This document shows positions 51,402 through 64,000 of a stretch of 64,000 nucleotides of DNA, in pieces. The DNA is taken from positions 3,576,501 to 3,640,500 of the forward strand of contig NZ_CP012673.1 in NCBI RefSeq assembly GCF_002950945.1, in the 5' to 3' direction. How positions within the stretch are numbered: the stretch's first letter is position 1; the number at the start of each line of letters is the position of its first letter. Origin of the DNA: Sorangium cellulosum (GTDB taxonomy: Bacteria > Myxococcota_A > Polyangia > Polyangiales > Polyangiaceae). The notes beneath the pieces are model-generated. The model saw nothing but the letters and a program-made list of their open reading frames with translations, searched no databases and was not told where the DNA came from. The translations under genes and the position numbers were made by a program.

Positions 51402-51499
51402 GTCTCGGCCAGCGGCGGGGCCGGGTGTCTCGGCCAGCGGCGGGGCCGGGTGTCTCGGCTAGGCGGTGGGGCCCGGTGTCTCGGCCACGCGGTAGGCCC
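51402..51499. repeat. Tandem array of about 25-bp units
   Basis: Two identical units GTCTCGGCCAGCGGCGGGGC plus CGGGT (51402-51426 and 51427-51451) are followed by two diverged units starting GTCTCGG (51452-51477 and 51478-51499). A degenerate unit GTCTTGGCCACGCGAC precedes them near 51383. The last unit runs into the left arm of the large inverted repeat. There are no spacers, so it is not a CRISPR. Confidence 0.8.
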
Positions 51500-51647
51500 A
51501 AGGAGGGGGTGTTCGTCGCGCGGTGCGGGGGAGGGCCGATGTTCGAGCCCATTGGCCATGGGTTATCCGGCGAAGCCGGGTAACCCATGGCCCAGGCGAG
51601 TTCGGCGGGGCCCCCGCACCGCGCGACGAACACCCCCTCCTTGGGCC
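51495..51647. repeat. Long inverted repeat with 37-bp perfect arms and inner palindrome
   Basis: The left arm, 51495-51531 (starting GGCCCAAGGAGGGGGTGTTC), is the exact reverse complement of 51611-51647. Inside, GGCCATGGGTTA (51554-51565) pairs with TAACCCATGGCC (51581-51592), and CCGGC-GAA-GCCGG forms the tip. The whole is a 153-bp nested cruciform lying 67 bp before the end of malQ. It looks like a MITE-type element or a strong terminator structure. Confidence 0.85.
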
Positions 51648-51714
51648 GGGCAGCTCAGCTCCCCGCTCCCTCCCGGCGCCGCCGCCGCCGCCCCCCCCGG
51701 TTCTCGGTATCTCG

Positions 51715-53367
51715 TTATCCGCGCCCGCTGGCCCGGATGCTCTCCCGCACCCGCTCGAGCGCCGCTTGCACCTCGGGATCCCGCTCGAGCTCCGCCGGCG
51801 GCGCCGCCAGCCTGAGCGTCCAGTTCTCCGGCCCCACGGTCCCCGGCGTGTTGATCCGCTCCCGCGTCGCGAGCACGTCCTGGAGGAGCAGCAGCACGAG
51901 CTCGCTCCCCGCCCCGTGGATCAGGTCGAGCAGCGCCCGGTGCGTCTCCTTCGTGAACTGCTTGTCGAACTCCTGCCGCCGCGGCGCGAGCTGCGGCAGA
52001 TCCAGCACCCCGTTCCGCTCCCGCTCCTCCAGCGACTCCCACCACGAGACGACCGACGACGTGTCGTGCGTCCCGAAACACGCCACCGAGAGCGCCGGGT
52101 AGTCCGCCGGGTTGCGGAACACCACGTCGTCCTTCTCCCAGATCAGCACCTTGTAGCCCGGCACCCCGAGCTCCGTCAGCGACGCCCGCACCCACGGCGG
52201 CACCGCGCCGAGATCCTCCGCCACGAGCTGCGCGCCGGTCTCCGCCGCACCCTCGATCATCGCGCGCACGACCCGCACGCCGTGCTCGCGCTGCTGCGGC
52301 TCCTCCGCCGGATCGAACGTCGGCTTCGGGCCGTCACCCCCCTGGCCCCGCTTCCACCCCTCCGGGAAGATGTAGGTGCGATAGAAGCCCACCAGGTGAT
52401 CGATCCGGAACCGATCGAAGAGCAGCCCCGTGTAGCGGCACCGCCGCCTGAGCCACGCGAAGTCGTTCTCCCGCATCCGGTCCCAGAAGTACGGCGGAAG
52501 ACCCCAGTTCTGGCCGTCGCGATCGAACTGGTCGGGCGGCGCGCCGACCGACATGTCGTGCCGGAACTCGCCCTGGTGCGCCCAGACATCGGCGCTGTCG
52601 CGCGACACCATGAACGGGAGATCGCCCATGATCTCCATCCCCTTGCCCCGCAGATCCGCGCGCGCCTCCTCCCACTGGGTGTGCGCGAGCCACTGGACGT
52701 ACTCGTAATAGAGGATGTCCCGCGCGCGCTCGCGCCGGAGCGCCTCGAGCGCCTCGGGCTTCCGGTCGCGGATCTCGTCGGGCCACTGCCACCACGCGGC
52801 GCCGTTGAACCCGTCCTTGAACGCGCGGTACTGCGCGTAGTCGGGCAGCCAGTCGGCCTGCTGCTTCACGAAGGCGGCCATCTCGGCGGCGCGCGGGGTC
52901 TTCTGCGCGTGGTGCTCGCGCTCGAACCGGTCGAAGGCGAAGCGGAGCGCCCGCGTCTTCAGGCGGCGCACGGCCTCGTAGTCGACGCGCTCGCTCTTCC
53001 GCGCGTTCTCGAGCGCTCCGGCCTCGTCGCCGAGCGCCTCGCCGAGCGCCTCGGCGGGGAGCTCCGGCACGGCCGAGAGCGAGATGTAGATCGGATCGAT
53101 CCCGAAGGCGGAGAGCGCCGAGTAGGGCGACGTCTCGCCGCCGGACATCTCGTTGAGCGGGAGCAGCTGCACGAGGCGCAGCCCCGCCGTGCTCGCCCAC
53201 GCGGCGAACTCGGGGAGATCGCCGATCTCGCCGATGCCCCACGAGCGATCGCTGCGCAGCGAGAAGAGCGGCACCGTCACGCCGGAGATGCGGCGGTGCT
53301 TGTCGGAGGGAGGGGGCAGGCTCTCGGACGAGCCCTTGGACTGGTGTTCGGCAGAGGAAGAAGACAT
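51715..53367 (-). CDS. malQ: 4-alpha-glucanotransferase (GH77)
   Basis: The product is 550 residues from MSSSSAEHQSKG; the longer upstream frame would run through the glgX intergenic region and lacks conserved content. It is a plant-type disproportionating enzyme of normal length: SLRSDRSWGIGEIGDLPEFA, LLPLNEMSGGETSPYSALSAF, the nucleophile block FDRFRIDHLVGF (about 320), LVAEDLGAV with the acid/base Glu (about 382) and FGTHDTSS with the third carboxylate (about 433). It transfers maltodextrin segments between glucan chains. It is divergent from glgX and belongs functionally with the glgX-treY-treZ genes. The ribosome-binding site is weak, so the start could be a few codons off. Confidence 0.94.
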   Translation of the reverse strand: MSSSSAEHQSKGSSESLPPPSDKHRRISGVTVPLFSLRSDRSWGIGEIGDLPEFAAWASTAGLRLVQLLPLNEMSGGETSPYSALSAFGIDPIYISLSAVPELPAEALGEALGDEAGALENARKSERVDYEAVRRLKTRALRFAFDRFEREHHAQKTPRAAEMAAFVKQQADWLPDYAQYRAFKDGFNGAAWWQWPDEIRDRKPEALEALRRERARDILYYEYVQWLAHTQWEEARADLRGKGMEIMGDLPFMVSRDSADVWAHQGEFRHDMSVGAPPDQFDRDGQNWGLPPYFWDRMRENDFAWLRRRCRYTGLLFDRFRIDHLVGFYRTYIFPEGWKRGQGGDGPKPTFDPAEEPQQREHGVRVVRAMIEGAAETGAQLVAEDLGAVPPWVRASLTELGVPGYKVLIWEKDDVVFRNPADYPALSVACFGTHDTSSVVSWWESLEERERNGVLDLPQLAPRRQEFDKQFTKETHRALLDLIHGAGSELVLLLLQDVLATRERINTPGTVGPENWTLRLAAPPAELERDPEVQAALERVRESIRASGRG

Positions 53368-53692
53368 GGGCTTTTTTGGCTTGGCTCCAGGCGTTCGGGG
53401 GCGGAGTCTATCCCGGCTCGTGCACCTTCGCGATGCTCCTTCCACGCTCCGCCGCGCCGTCGCCGCCCGCGCGGCGGGCCGCCATCCAACGAGGACCCGG
53501 AGCCACGCAGGCGGCGCCCGACGCGCGCCCGGGCGCCGCCCGATCGCGCCCGACATGTCGACCACGCGCCGCCCGATCGCGCCCGCTGCGCCCCGGCGGA
53601 CACCTCCCGGGGGACGAAAAATCGAGCCGGCAGCGCTTGAGCCTCGACAGCGGCGCCGATCTCGCGAATAGGGCGGCTCCACAGGTTTTCCG
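53368..53692. other. Divergent intergenic region malQ/glgX
   Basis: No gene is supported. The region holds a 20-bp direct repeat, GCGCCGCCCGATCGCGCCCG, at 53533-53552 and 53566-53585, with a 33-bp period. As the only DNA between two divergent glucan genes it should hold both promoters, and the repeat may be a pair of binding sites. Confidence 0.5.
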
Positions 53693-56026
<2,334 letters not shown>

Positions 56027-56038
56027 GTCGCCTCCGGC

Positions 56039-57607
<1,569 letters not shown>

Positions 57608-58044
57608 GGACGCGAGAGCATGGCGCGCTCGATGCGCCCGCGCCACGCTCTCGCGCGCTGAACGTCGCGCCGCCGCGGCGGCGGCCCAGGGCGGGAGTCG
57701 AGACGAAATGCCACACACCGCGGGGCGACCTCGCCGCGGCAAGCCGGGTCAGGACTTCGCAACGGTCCTGATCTCGAGAGCGCAGCGCGATTCGCGACTC
57801 CAGCCATTGCGCTTCCTCCTGCGCATCTGCATGGATGCGCCGCGGGGCGCCCCGGCGCCGCGAGCACATCGCGCGCGGTCGGGCGGCCAAGGCATGTCTC
57901 TGCTGTGATTCCCGATCTCCATCAGGATATTCCTTCTTGGCGCTTCAGGGGGCGTTGCGGCTGGGCGCCTTGACGGCGTCTCGACGGATCCCTTCATATT
58001 CGAGCCGTGTTCGAAGTAGATTCTGCCGCGGAGGCACATAACGG
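57608..58044. other. Divergent intergenic region recQ/treY
   Basis: No gene is supported in these 437 bp. The right third is less GC-rich and contains the candidate treY promoter (57970-57999). The recQ start has no clear ribosome-binding site, and its promoter is not apparent. Confidence 0.45.
57970..57999 (+). promoter_or_regulatory. Candidate sigma-70-type promoter of treY
   Basis: TTGACG (57970-57975) and TCATAT (57994-57999) with an 18-bp spacer, about 45 bp before the treY start and in the right orientation. The -35 box fits well, the -10 box moderately. GGAGG near 58031 serves as ribosome-binding site. Confidence 0.4.
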
Positions 58045-61000
58045 ATGACCGACACGTTGACGCTGGAGGAGCAGAGGACGAGCGGCGAGGCGGAGGGCGC
58101 GGGGCAAGAGGCCGCGGCGGCGCGGCTCGTGGCGACCGCGTGCGACGGCGTGGCGCCGCGGCTGCCGCGCGCCACGTACCGCGTGCAGCTCAACAAGGAC
58201 TTCACCTTCGAGCAGGCGCGGCGCGTCGTCGCCTACCTCGACGCGCTCGGCGTCAGCGATCTCTACTCGTCGCCGTTCTTCAAGGCGCGCCCCGAGAGCC
58301 TGCACGGCTACGACCTCGTCGATCACAACGCGCTGAACCCGGCCATCGGCTCCCGCGACGAGCTCGACCGGCTGACGGACGAGCTCGCGAAGCACGGCAT
58401 GGGGCTCCTGCTCGACTTCGTGCCGAACCACATGGGCGTCGGCACCTCGGACAACACGTGGTGGAACGACGTCCTCGAGAACGGCCCGAGCTCGCTCTAC
58501 GCGCCGTTCTTCGACATCGACTGGGCGCCGCTCAAGTCCGAGCTCAAGCAGAAGGTGCTGCTCCCCGTGCTCGGCGACCACTACGGGCGCGTGCTCGAGC
58601 GCGGCGAGCTCAAGATCGAGTACGAGGGCGGGGCGTTCGTCCTCCGCTACTTCGAGCACGTCTTCCCGGTGAACCCGCGGACGTTCGGGATGATCATCGG
58701 TCCGCTCGTGCCCGGGCTCACCGGCGCGCTCGGCGACGAGCACGACGCGCTGCTCGAGCTGCAGAGCATCCTCACCGGGCTCCGCAACCTGCCGCCGCGC
58801 ACCGAGACGCATCGGGGCAAGGTGATGGAGCGGCGGCGTGAGAAGGAGATCCTGAAGCGGCGGCTCGCGGAGCTCGTGGAGGAGACGCCGGAGGTCGCCG
58901 AGGCGGTGCGGGAGGGGATCGAGCGCATCAACGGCAAGGTGGGCGACCCGCGGAGCTTCGATCCTCTCGAGGCGCTGCTCGAGGAGCAGGCCTACCGCCT
59001 CAGCTTCTGGCGCACGGCCGCGGAGGAGATCAACTACCGCCGGTTCTTCGACATCAACGAGCTCGCGGCCATCAAGATGGAGAACCCGGCGGTGTTCGCG
59101 GAGGCGCACCGGCTCGTCTTCGAGCTCTGCGTGCGCGGGCAGGTGACGGGGCTGCGCATCGACCACCCCGACGGCCTCTGGGATCCGATCGGCTACTTCG
59201 AGAACCTCCAGCAGGGCTACCTGATCGAGCGCTGCCGCCGCCAGTTCCTCGCCGAGGCCCGCGGCCAGGAGGCGACGCCGCGGAGCTTGCAGGATGTGCG
59301 CCGCCGCGCGTCGCCCGGCGCGCGCTTTGCCAAGCTGGAGCCGGCGATCCGCGCGGCGCTCGCGGAGCGCGCGCGCGCGGCGGGCGTGGACGGAGCGGAC
59401 GGCGCGCGCCTCGAGCGGCCCCTGTACGTCGTCGTCGAGAAGATCCTCGCGCGCGGCGAGACGCTCCCCGAGGCGTGGCCCATCCACGGGACGAGCGGCT
59501 ACGACTTCACCGCGGCCGTGGGCGAGCTCTTCGTCGACACCTCGAGCGAGCGGCCGATGACCGAGATCTACGAGCGGTTCCTCGGCGACGAGGTGGATTT
59601 CGACCAGCTCGTCTACGAGAAGAAGAAGGTCATCCTGCGCACGGCGCTGGCCAGCGAGCTCAACGTGCTCACCCACGCCCTGAACCGGCTCACCGAGCGC
59701 GACCGCCGCGTCCGCGACTTCACGCTCGGCTCGCTCAACGAGGCCCTGCGCGAGGTGATCGCGTGCTTCCCGGTGTACCGCACGTACGTCAACGAGCGGA
59801 CGCCGGAGATCACCGCGCACGACCGGGGCGCGATCAACCGCGCCGTCGCGCTCGCGCGCCGCCGGAACCCGACGATGGAGGCGTCGATCTTCGCCTTCGT
59901 GCGCGCGGTCCTCGTGCTCGAGGGCGCGGATCTCTACCGCGAGGAGGACCGGCACCTCTTCTGCGACTTCGTGATGAAGTTCCAGCAGCTCACCGGGCCG
60001 GTGATGGCCAAGGGGCTCGAGGACACGTCGTTCTACATCTACAACCGGCTCGTGTCGCTGAACGAGGTCGGGGGCGAGCCCGAGCGCTACGGCGCGAGCG
60101 TGGCCACGTTCCACCGCGGCAACGCGCAGCGGCAGGCGGCGTGGCCGCACTCGATGCTCGCGACGTCCACGCACGACACGAAGCGGAGCGAGGACGTGCG
60201 CGCGCGGATCAGCGTGCTCTCGGAGCTGCCGTCGCGCTGGGACGAGGCGCTCGGCCGCGCCGCCGAGGCGGCGGCGCCGCTCAAGGCCGAGGTCGAAGGC
60301 CGGGTCGCGCCGGACCGCAACGAGGAGTACCTCTTCTACCAGACGGTCCTCGGGAGCCTGCCGATCGATCCGCTGCTCGACCCCTCCGGCCCGCGCGCGC
60401 CCGAGGGCGACGCGCTCGCCGCGTACACGGGCCGCCTCGTGGACTACATGCGCAAGGCCACGAAGGAGGCGAAGGTCAACACCTCCTGGATCGACGCGCA
60501 GCCCGAGTACGACGCCGCCATCGAGGCGTTCGTGCGCAAGGCGCTCGCGTCCCCGGAGCTCCTCGGGGCGCTCCTGCCGCTCGCGCGCGTGGTCGCGTAC
60601 CACGGCATGTGGGGCTCGATCTCGCAGGCGCTGCTGAAGCTCACGTCGCCGGGCGTGCCCGACATCTACCAGGGCAACGAGATGTGGGACTTCAGCCTCG
60701 TCGACCCCGACAACCGCCGCGCCGTCGACTACACGTCGCGCGAGGAGGCGCTCGCCGACATCCGCGCGCGGCTCCGCGGCGGGGGCGCGCCGCTCGCGCG
60801 CGAGCTCTGCGCCGAGGCGCGCGACGGCCGCATCAAGCTCTTCGTCACGCACGTCGCGCTCGAGCTGCGCCGGCGGCACCCGGCGCTCTTCGGCGCCGAG
60901 GGCGCCTACGCGCCGCGCGCCGCGATAGGCGAGCGCGAGGCGCACGTGGTCGCCTTCTCGCGCCGCGCCCAGGCGGACGGGCGCTCGGTCGTCGTGGTCG

Positions 61001-61284
61001 CGCCCCGGTTCAGCGCGCGGCTGCTCGGCGGCGAGTGCGCCCCGCCGATCGGCAAGGCGTGGTCGGGCGCCTTCATCGACGTGGAGCCCGGCCTCTACAC
61101 GGATCTCTTCACCGGCGCCGAGATCGAGGCGGCGCCCTCGCCCTCTTCACCTTCCGCGCCGCGCGACGCGGCCGGGTCGCCCGGGTCGCCCGAGCCGCGC
61201 GGCGGCGCGGTGCTCCCGCTCGAGCGTGTGCTCTCCGATTTCCCGGTCGCCCTGCTCCTCGGGGCGCCGCAGCGAGGCCAGTGA
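58045..61284 (+). CDS. treY: Malto-oligosyltrehalose synthase (GH13)
   Basis: The product is 1079 residues, with GGAGG about 10 nt upstream of the ATG. It is longer than many TreY proteins. Family blocks are PRATYRVQLNKDFTFEQA (about 38-55), DLYSSPFFKARPESLHGYD, LLLDFVPNHMGVG, the nucleophile region GLRIDHPDGLWDPIG (about 371-385), VVVEKILARGE with the acid/base Glu (about 464) and STHDTKRSEDVRAR (about 709-722). TreY turns the reducing end of a maltodextrin into a trehalose unit. The extra length lies in the middle (about 225-310 and 400-450) and the C-terminus, which ends in a Ser/Pro/Gly-rich segment. The treZ start follows the stop after one base, so the two are coupled. Confidence 0.95.
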   Translation: MTDTLTLEEQRTSGEAEGAGQEAAAARLVATACDGVAPRLPRATYRVQLNKDFTFEQARRVVAYLDALGVSDLYSSPFFKARPESLHGYDLVDHNALNPAIGSRDELDRLTDELAKHGMGLLLDFVPNHMGVGTSDNTWWNDVLENGPSSLYAPFFDIDWAPLKSELKQKVLLPVLGDHYGRVLERGELKIEYEGGAFVLRYFEHVFPVNPRTFGMIIGPLVPGLTGALGDEHDALLELQSILTGLRNLPPRTETHRGKVMERRREKEILKRRLAELVEETPEVAEAVREGIERINGKVGDPRSFDPLEALLEEQAYRLSFWRTAAEEINYRRFFDINELAAIKMENPAVFAEAHRLVFELCVRGQVTGLRIDHPDGLWDPIGYFENLQQGYLIERCRRQFLAEARGQEATPRSLQDVRRRASPGARFAKLEPAIRAALAERARAAGVDGADGARLERPLYVVVEKILARGETLPEAWPIHGTSGYDFTAAVGELFVDTSSERPMTEIYERFLGDEVDFDQLVYEKKKVILRTALASELNVLTHALNRLTERDRRVRDFTLGSLNEALREVIACFPVYRTYVNERTPEITAHDRGAINRAVALARRRNPTMEASIFAFVRAVLVLEGADLYREEDRHLFCDFVMKFQQLTGPVMAKGLEDTSFYIYNRLVSLNEVGGEPERYGASVATFHRGNAQRQAAWPHSMLATSTHDTKRSEDVRARISVLSELPSRWDEALGRAAEAAAPLKAEVEGRVAPDRNEEYLFYQTVLGSLPIDPLLDPSGPRAPEGDALAAYTGRLVDYMRKATKEAKVNTSWIDAQPEYDAAIEAFVRKALASPELLGALLPLARVVAYHGMWGSISQALLKLTSPGVPDIYQGNEMWDFSLVDPDNRRAVDYTSREEALADIRARLRGGGAPLARELCAEARDGRIKLFVTHVALELRRRHPALFGAEGAYAPRAAIGEREAHVVAFSRRAQADGRSVVVVAPRFSARLLGGECAPPIGKAWSGAFIDVEPGLYTDLFTGAEIEAAPSPSSPSAPRDAAGSPGSPEPRGGAVLPLERVLSDFPVALLLGAPQRGQ

Positions 61285-61285
61285 C

Positions 61286-63115
61286 ATGAAACCGATTCCC
61301 ACGATGGGCGCATGGATCGAGGGCGGCGCGGTCCGCTTCCGCGTCTGGGCGCCGGACCACGACCGGATCGAGATCGTCCTCTACGGCAAGGACGGCAAGG
61401 AGATCGCGGGCACCCTGCAGGCGACGGCCGCGGGCGACGGCTACTTCGAGGCGTCCGCGGCGGGCCTCGGGGCGGGCGCGCTCTACAAGGTGCGCATCGA
61501 CGGTGAGGGGCCCTACCCGGATCCGTACGCGCGCGCCCAGCCGCTCGGCGTGCACGGCCCGTCGGCGGTCGACGATCCCACCTTCGCGTGGACCGACGCC
61601 GGGTGGAAGGGCGTCGCGCTCGAGGACCTCGTGATCTACGAGCTGCACGTCGGCACCGCGACCCCGGAGGGGACGTTCGACGCGCTCATCGGGCGGCTCG
61701 AGGATCTCCGGTCGCTCGGGATCACGGCGATCGAGATCATGCCGGTCGCGAGCTTCCCGGGCGAGCGCGGGTGGGGCTACGACGGCGTCGACCTCTTCGC
61801 CCCGGCCGCGGCCTACGGCGGCCCGGCGGGCCTCCGCCGCCTCGTCGACGCGGCCCACGCCGCCGGCCTCGCGGTGGTGCTCGACTGCGTCTACAACCAC
61901 TTCGGCCCCGACGGGAACTACCTCCGCGCCTACACGACGCGCTACTTCACCGAGCGCCACAAGACGCCCTGGGGCGACGCCGTGAACTACGACGGCAAGG
62001 GCGCCGAGCAGGTGCGCGCGCTCGCGCTCGGCAACGTCGAGATGTGGATCCGCGACTACCACATCGACGCCCTCCGCCTCGACGCGACGCACGCGATCAT
62101 CGACGACTCCGAGCCCCACCTGCTCCGGGAGATCGCCGAGCGCGCGCGGGCGGCCGGCGAGGGCCGGCGCGTCGTGGTGATCGCCGAGGACAGCCTGAAC
62201 GACGCGCGCCTCGTCACGCCCGCGGAGCAGGGCGGGTACGGCCTCGACGCCGTGTGGGCCGACGACTTCCACCACGAGCTCCGCGTCTGCTTCGCCGGCG
62301 ATCGCGACGGCTACTTCGAGGATCACCGCGGCACGGCCGAGGACATCGCGGCGGCGATCCGCAAGGGGTGGCTCTACGAGGGGCAGGTCTCGAAGCACAT
62401 GGGCAAGCCGCGGGGCACGCCGGCGGAGCCGGTGCCGCCGCCGCGCTTCGTGCACTGCATCCAGAACCACGACCAGGTCGGCAACCGCGCGCTCGGCGAC
62501 CGGCTCGGCGAGAAGGTGAGCCCCGCGGCGTTCCGGACGATGACGGGGCTCCTCCTGCTCACCCCGTACACGCCGATGCTGTTCATGGGCCAGGAGTGGA
62601 ACGCGCGGACGCCGTTCCAGTACTTCACCGATCACAACCCCGAGCTCGGACGGCTCGTGACCGAGGGCCGGCGGCGCGAGTTCCAGTACTTCACGTCGTT
62701 CAGCGGCGCGGAGGTGCCGGACCCGCAGGACCCGCGCACCTTCGAGCGCTCGAAGCTCGACTGGAGCGAGCGGCAGCGGCCGGAGCACGCCGGCGTGCTC
62801 GCGTGGTACCGCGAGCTGCTCGCCCTGCGCGCGTCGCACCCCGCCCTGCGGAACCGCGCGCGCGGCTCGTTCTCGGCGGACGCGGTCTCGGACGACGCGG
62901 TCCGCATCGAGCGGCGCGGCGAGGGCGCCGCGGTGATCGCGCTGGTCGCGCTCCGCGGCCGGCTCGCGCTCGATCTCGGCCGCCCGGAGGCGCGGGTGCT
63001 CGCGTTCAGCGAGGAGCCGCGGTTCGGCGGCGCGGCGCAGCGGGCGCCGCTCCATCGCGGCCGGGTGGAGCTCGAGGGCCCGGCGGTCCTGGTCGTCGAG
63101 GTGCCCCTCTTGTGA
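61286..63115 (+). CDS. treZ: Malto-oligosyltrehalose trehalohydrolase (GH13)
   Basis: The product is 609 residues. The ATG lies one base after the treY stop, with GAGG upstream inside treY. An N-terminal CBM48-like domain (MGAWIEGGAVRFRVWAPDHD) precedes the barrel. Blocks are YELHVGTATPEGTFDALI, EIMPVASFPGERGWGYDGV, VVLDCVYNHFGPDGNYL, the nucleophile IDALRLDATHAI (about Asp268), VVVIAEDSLND with Glu (about 301) and CIQNHDQVGNR (about 391-401). TreZ releases trehalose from the end made by TreY. Its length is that of normal TreZ proteins. Together with GlgX this gives the complete TreX-TreY-TreZ route from glycogen to trehalose, a compatible solute and stress protectant. Confidence 0.95.
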   Translation: MKPIPTMGAWIEGGAVRFRVWAPDHDRIEIVLYGKDGKEIAGTLQATAAGDGYFEASAAGLGAGALYKVRIDGEGPYPDPYARAQPLGVHGPSAVDDPTFAWTDAGWKGVALEDLVIYELHVGTATPEGTFDALIGRLEDLRSLGITAIEIMPVASFPGERGWGYDGVDLFAPAAAYGGPAGLRRLVDAAHAAGLAVVLDCVYNHFGPDGNYLRAYTTRYFTERHKTPWGDAVNYDGKGAEQVRALALGNVEMWIRDYHIDALRLDATHAIIDDSEPHLLREIAERARAAGEGRRVVVIAEDSLNDARLVTPAEQGGYGLDAVWADDFHHELRVCFAGDRDGYFEDHRGTAEDIAAAIRKGWLYEGQVSKHMGKPRGTPAEPVPPPRFVHCIQNHDQVGNRALGDRLGEKVSPAAFRTMTGLLLLTPYTPMLFMGQEWNARTPFQYFTDHNPELGRLVTEGRRREFQYFTSFSGAEVPDPQDPRTFERSKLDWSERQRPEHAGVLAWYRELLALRASHPALRNRARGSFSADAVSDDAVRIERRGEGAAVIALVALRGRLALDLGRPEARVLAFSEEPRFGGAAQRAPLHRGRVELEGPAVLVVEVPLL

Positions 63116-63134
63116 CACGCCCGGTCCGGACGAG

Positions 63135-63947
63135 ATGATCCTGACGCCGGTCACGTTCACGCCCATCGGCGTGGTGCACACGCCGTTCGCCGACAAGGTG
63201 AGCGCGCCGCGGCAGCCCCACGCCGCGGCGGGCGCGGAGGGGACGATCGAGCTCGCCCCCGGCCGCGGGCTGGAGCATGCGCTCTGCGACATCGAGGGGT
63301 GGGACTACCTGTGGGTGGTCTTCTGGTTCCACCGCAACGAGGGCTGGCGCCCGAAGGTCCTGCCGCCGCGGAGCGCCGGCAAGCGGCGCGGCGTGCTCTC
63401 GACGCGCTCGCCGCACCGCCCGAACCCGATCGGCCTCAGCGTGGTCAAGCTGCTCGCGGTGGACGGGCTCTCGCTGCGCGTCGCCGGGGTGGACATGATC
63501 GACGGCACCCCGGTGCTCGACCTCAAGCCCTACGTGCCGTACGCGGACGCGTACCCGCACGCGCGCACCGGCTGGGTCGCGCCGCTCGCGCCGTCGTCGC
63601 CGGCCAGCGCGCCGCCCGATCCGGAGCCGGGCTTCGAGGTGGTGTGGAGCGATCGCGCCGCCGAGCAGGCCGCGTGGCTCGCGGAGGCGCACGGGGTCGC
63701 GCTGCGCGCGCGCGTCGACCAGGTGCTCGCGCTCGGCCCGCAGCCCCACCCCTACCGGCGGATCCGCGCCGACGGGGACGCGATGCGCCTCGCCGTGACC
63801 TCGTGGCGCGTGCGGTTCCGGGCGGAGGGGCGGCGCATCGAGGTGCTGTCGGTGGCGACGGGCTACCGCGAGAAGGAGCTCTGGGGTGGAGACGCGCCCG
63901 AGCTCGCGGTGCACCGGGAGTTCGTGGAGCGGTTCGGCCGCGGCTAG
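63135..63947 (+). CDS. trmO: TrmO/TsaA-like tRNA N6-threonylcarbamoyladenosine methyltransferase
   Basis: The product is 270 residues, starting 19 bp after treZ. Residues 5-150 are the TsaA/TrmO beta-barrel: FTPIGVVHTPFADKVSAPRQP, GWDYLWVVFWFHRNEGW, LSTRSPHRPNPIGLSVVKLL and VDMIDGTPVLDLKPYVPY. The SAM-binding signature RSPHRPNPIG is complete. In E. coli TrmO methylates t6A37 of tRNA-Thr with SAM. Residues 165-270 form the usual second domain ending in YREKELWGGD. The position right behind treYZ on the same strand suggests cotranscription but no functional link. Confidence 0.92.
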   Translation: MILTPVTFTPIGVVHTPFADKVSAPRQPHAAAGAEGTIELAPGRGLEHALCDIEGWDYLWVVFWFHRNEGWRPKVLPPRSAGKRRGVLSTRSPHRPNPIGLSVVKLLAVDGLSLRVAGVDMIDGTPVLDLKPYVPYADAYPHARTGWVAPLAPSSPASAPPDPEPGFEVVWSDRAAEQAAWLAEAHGVALRARVDQVLALGPQPHPYRRIRADGDAMRLAVTSWRVRFRAEGRRIEVLSVATGYREKELWGGDAPELAVHREFVERFGRG

Positions 63948-64000
63948 CCCTCACCAGCCCTCTCCGCACCTCGCGCGGCCAGGCCCTGGCGCTGCGCAGA

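Larger units (their letters stand above)
50549..51714. other. 1.17-kb non-coding, repeat-rich region
   Basis: No gene is convincing; a plus-strand frame of about 200 codons (from 50638) lacks protein-like composition. The left 700 bp are less GC-rich than neighbours and include the rhodanese promoter region. The right part has a GCC microsatellite (about 51289-51315), a 25-bp tandem array (51402-51499) and a 37-bp perfect inverted repeat (51495-51647). Confidence 0.6.

Noticed and set aside
51402..51499. CRISPR array
   Set aside because: Units are directly adjacent, diverge from each other, have no spacers, and no cas gene is present.

Overview
The window is very GC-rich DNA (mostly around 70% or more by eye) with long genes, many lipoproteins with low-complexity Ser/Gly/Pro/Ala linkers, an ECF sigma factor, a Ser/Thr kinase, two P450s, large RHS proteins and polysaccharide-degrading enzymes. 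This combination points to a myxobacterium of the Sorangium type. That is an inference from gene content and style; no rRNA or other marker gene is present. I recognise no tRNA, rRNA, CRISPR array, transposase or phage gene.

Layout. 1-2.4 kb: the 3' end of an RHS/YD-repeat gene overlapping a small membrane protein that may be its immunity gene. 2.5-7.1 kb: an NrtR-like Nudix regulator, a lipid kinase, a secreted L,D-transpeptidase and an EEP-family phosphodiesterase. 7.2-12.1 kb: a divergent pair for glucuronoxylan breakdown, a GH67 alpha-glucuronidase and a CBM2-linked CE15 glucuronoyl esterase. 12.4-24.9 kb: a transmembrane Ser/Thr kinase with a TolB-like propeller, a tandem 96-bp palindromic repeat, a P450, a PHM-like copper protein, a secreted alpha/beta hydrolase, a YdcF-like protein, a hypothetical protein and a lipoprotein with a CHU_C-type domain. 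25.2-28.1 kb: a SagB-type oxidoreductase just downstream of an M20 peptidase. 28.4-33.6 kb: a complete PAAR-like/RHS effector whose C-terminus looks like a clan CD (C80/caspase-like) cysteine protease. It is followed 13 bp later by a gene whose product has serpin hallmarks. This is the best candidate for an undescribed system: a protease toxin with a serpin-like immunity protein.

33.6-40.7 kb: an organosulfur acquisition locus (sfnG, two acyl-CoA-dehydrogenase-fold oxidoreductases, ssuD, ssuE and a short sigma-54 activator). The divergent region between ssuD and the sfn-type genes carries a sigma-54-like -24/-12 element and two matching palindromes. 41-45 kb: a gene scar with an intact terminator, a 28-bp-arm hairpin and a four-gene, translationally coupled operon (outer-membrane-like protein, ECF sigma factor, membrane protein, fibro-slime lipoprotein). 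45.2-50.5 kb: amtB, two STAS/SpoIIAA-like proteins, a second P450 and a two-domain rhodanese. 50.5-51.7 kb is non-coding and repeat-rich. 51.7-63.9 kb: an alpha-glucan/trehalose locus (malQ, glgX/treX, treY, treZ) with a RecQ-type helicase between glgX and treY and a TrmO-like gene downstream of treZ.

The trehalose genes fit together: GlgX trims glycogen branches, TreY and TreZ turn the maltodextrins into trehalose, and MalQ rearranges them. The sulfur genes fit release of sulfite from dimethyl sulfone and alkanesulfonates when sulfate is short. Start codons were chosen from ribosome-binding sites, signal peptides and overlaps, and are less certain than the stops.
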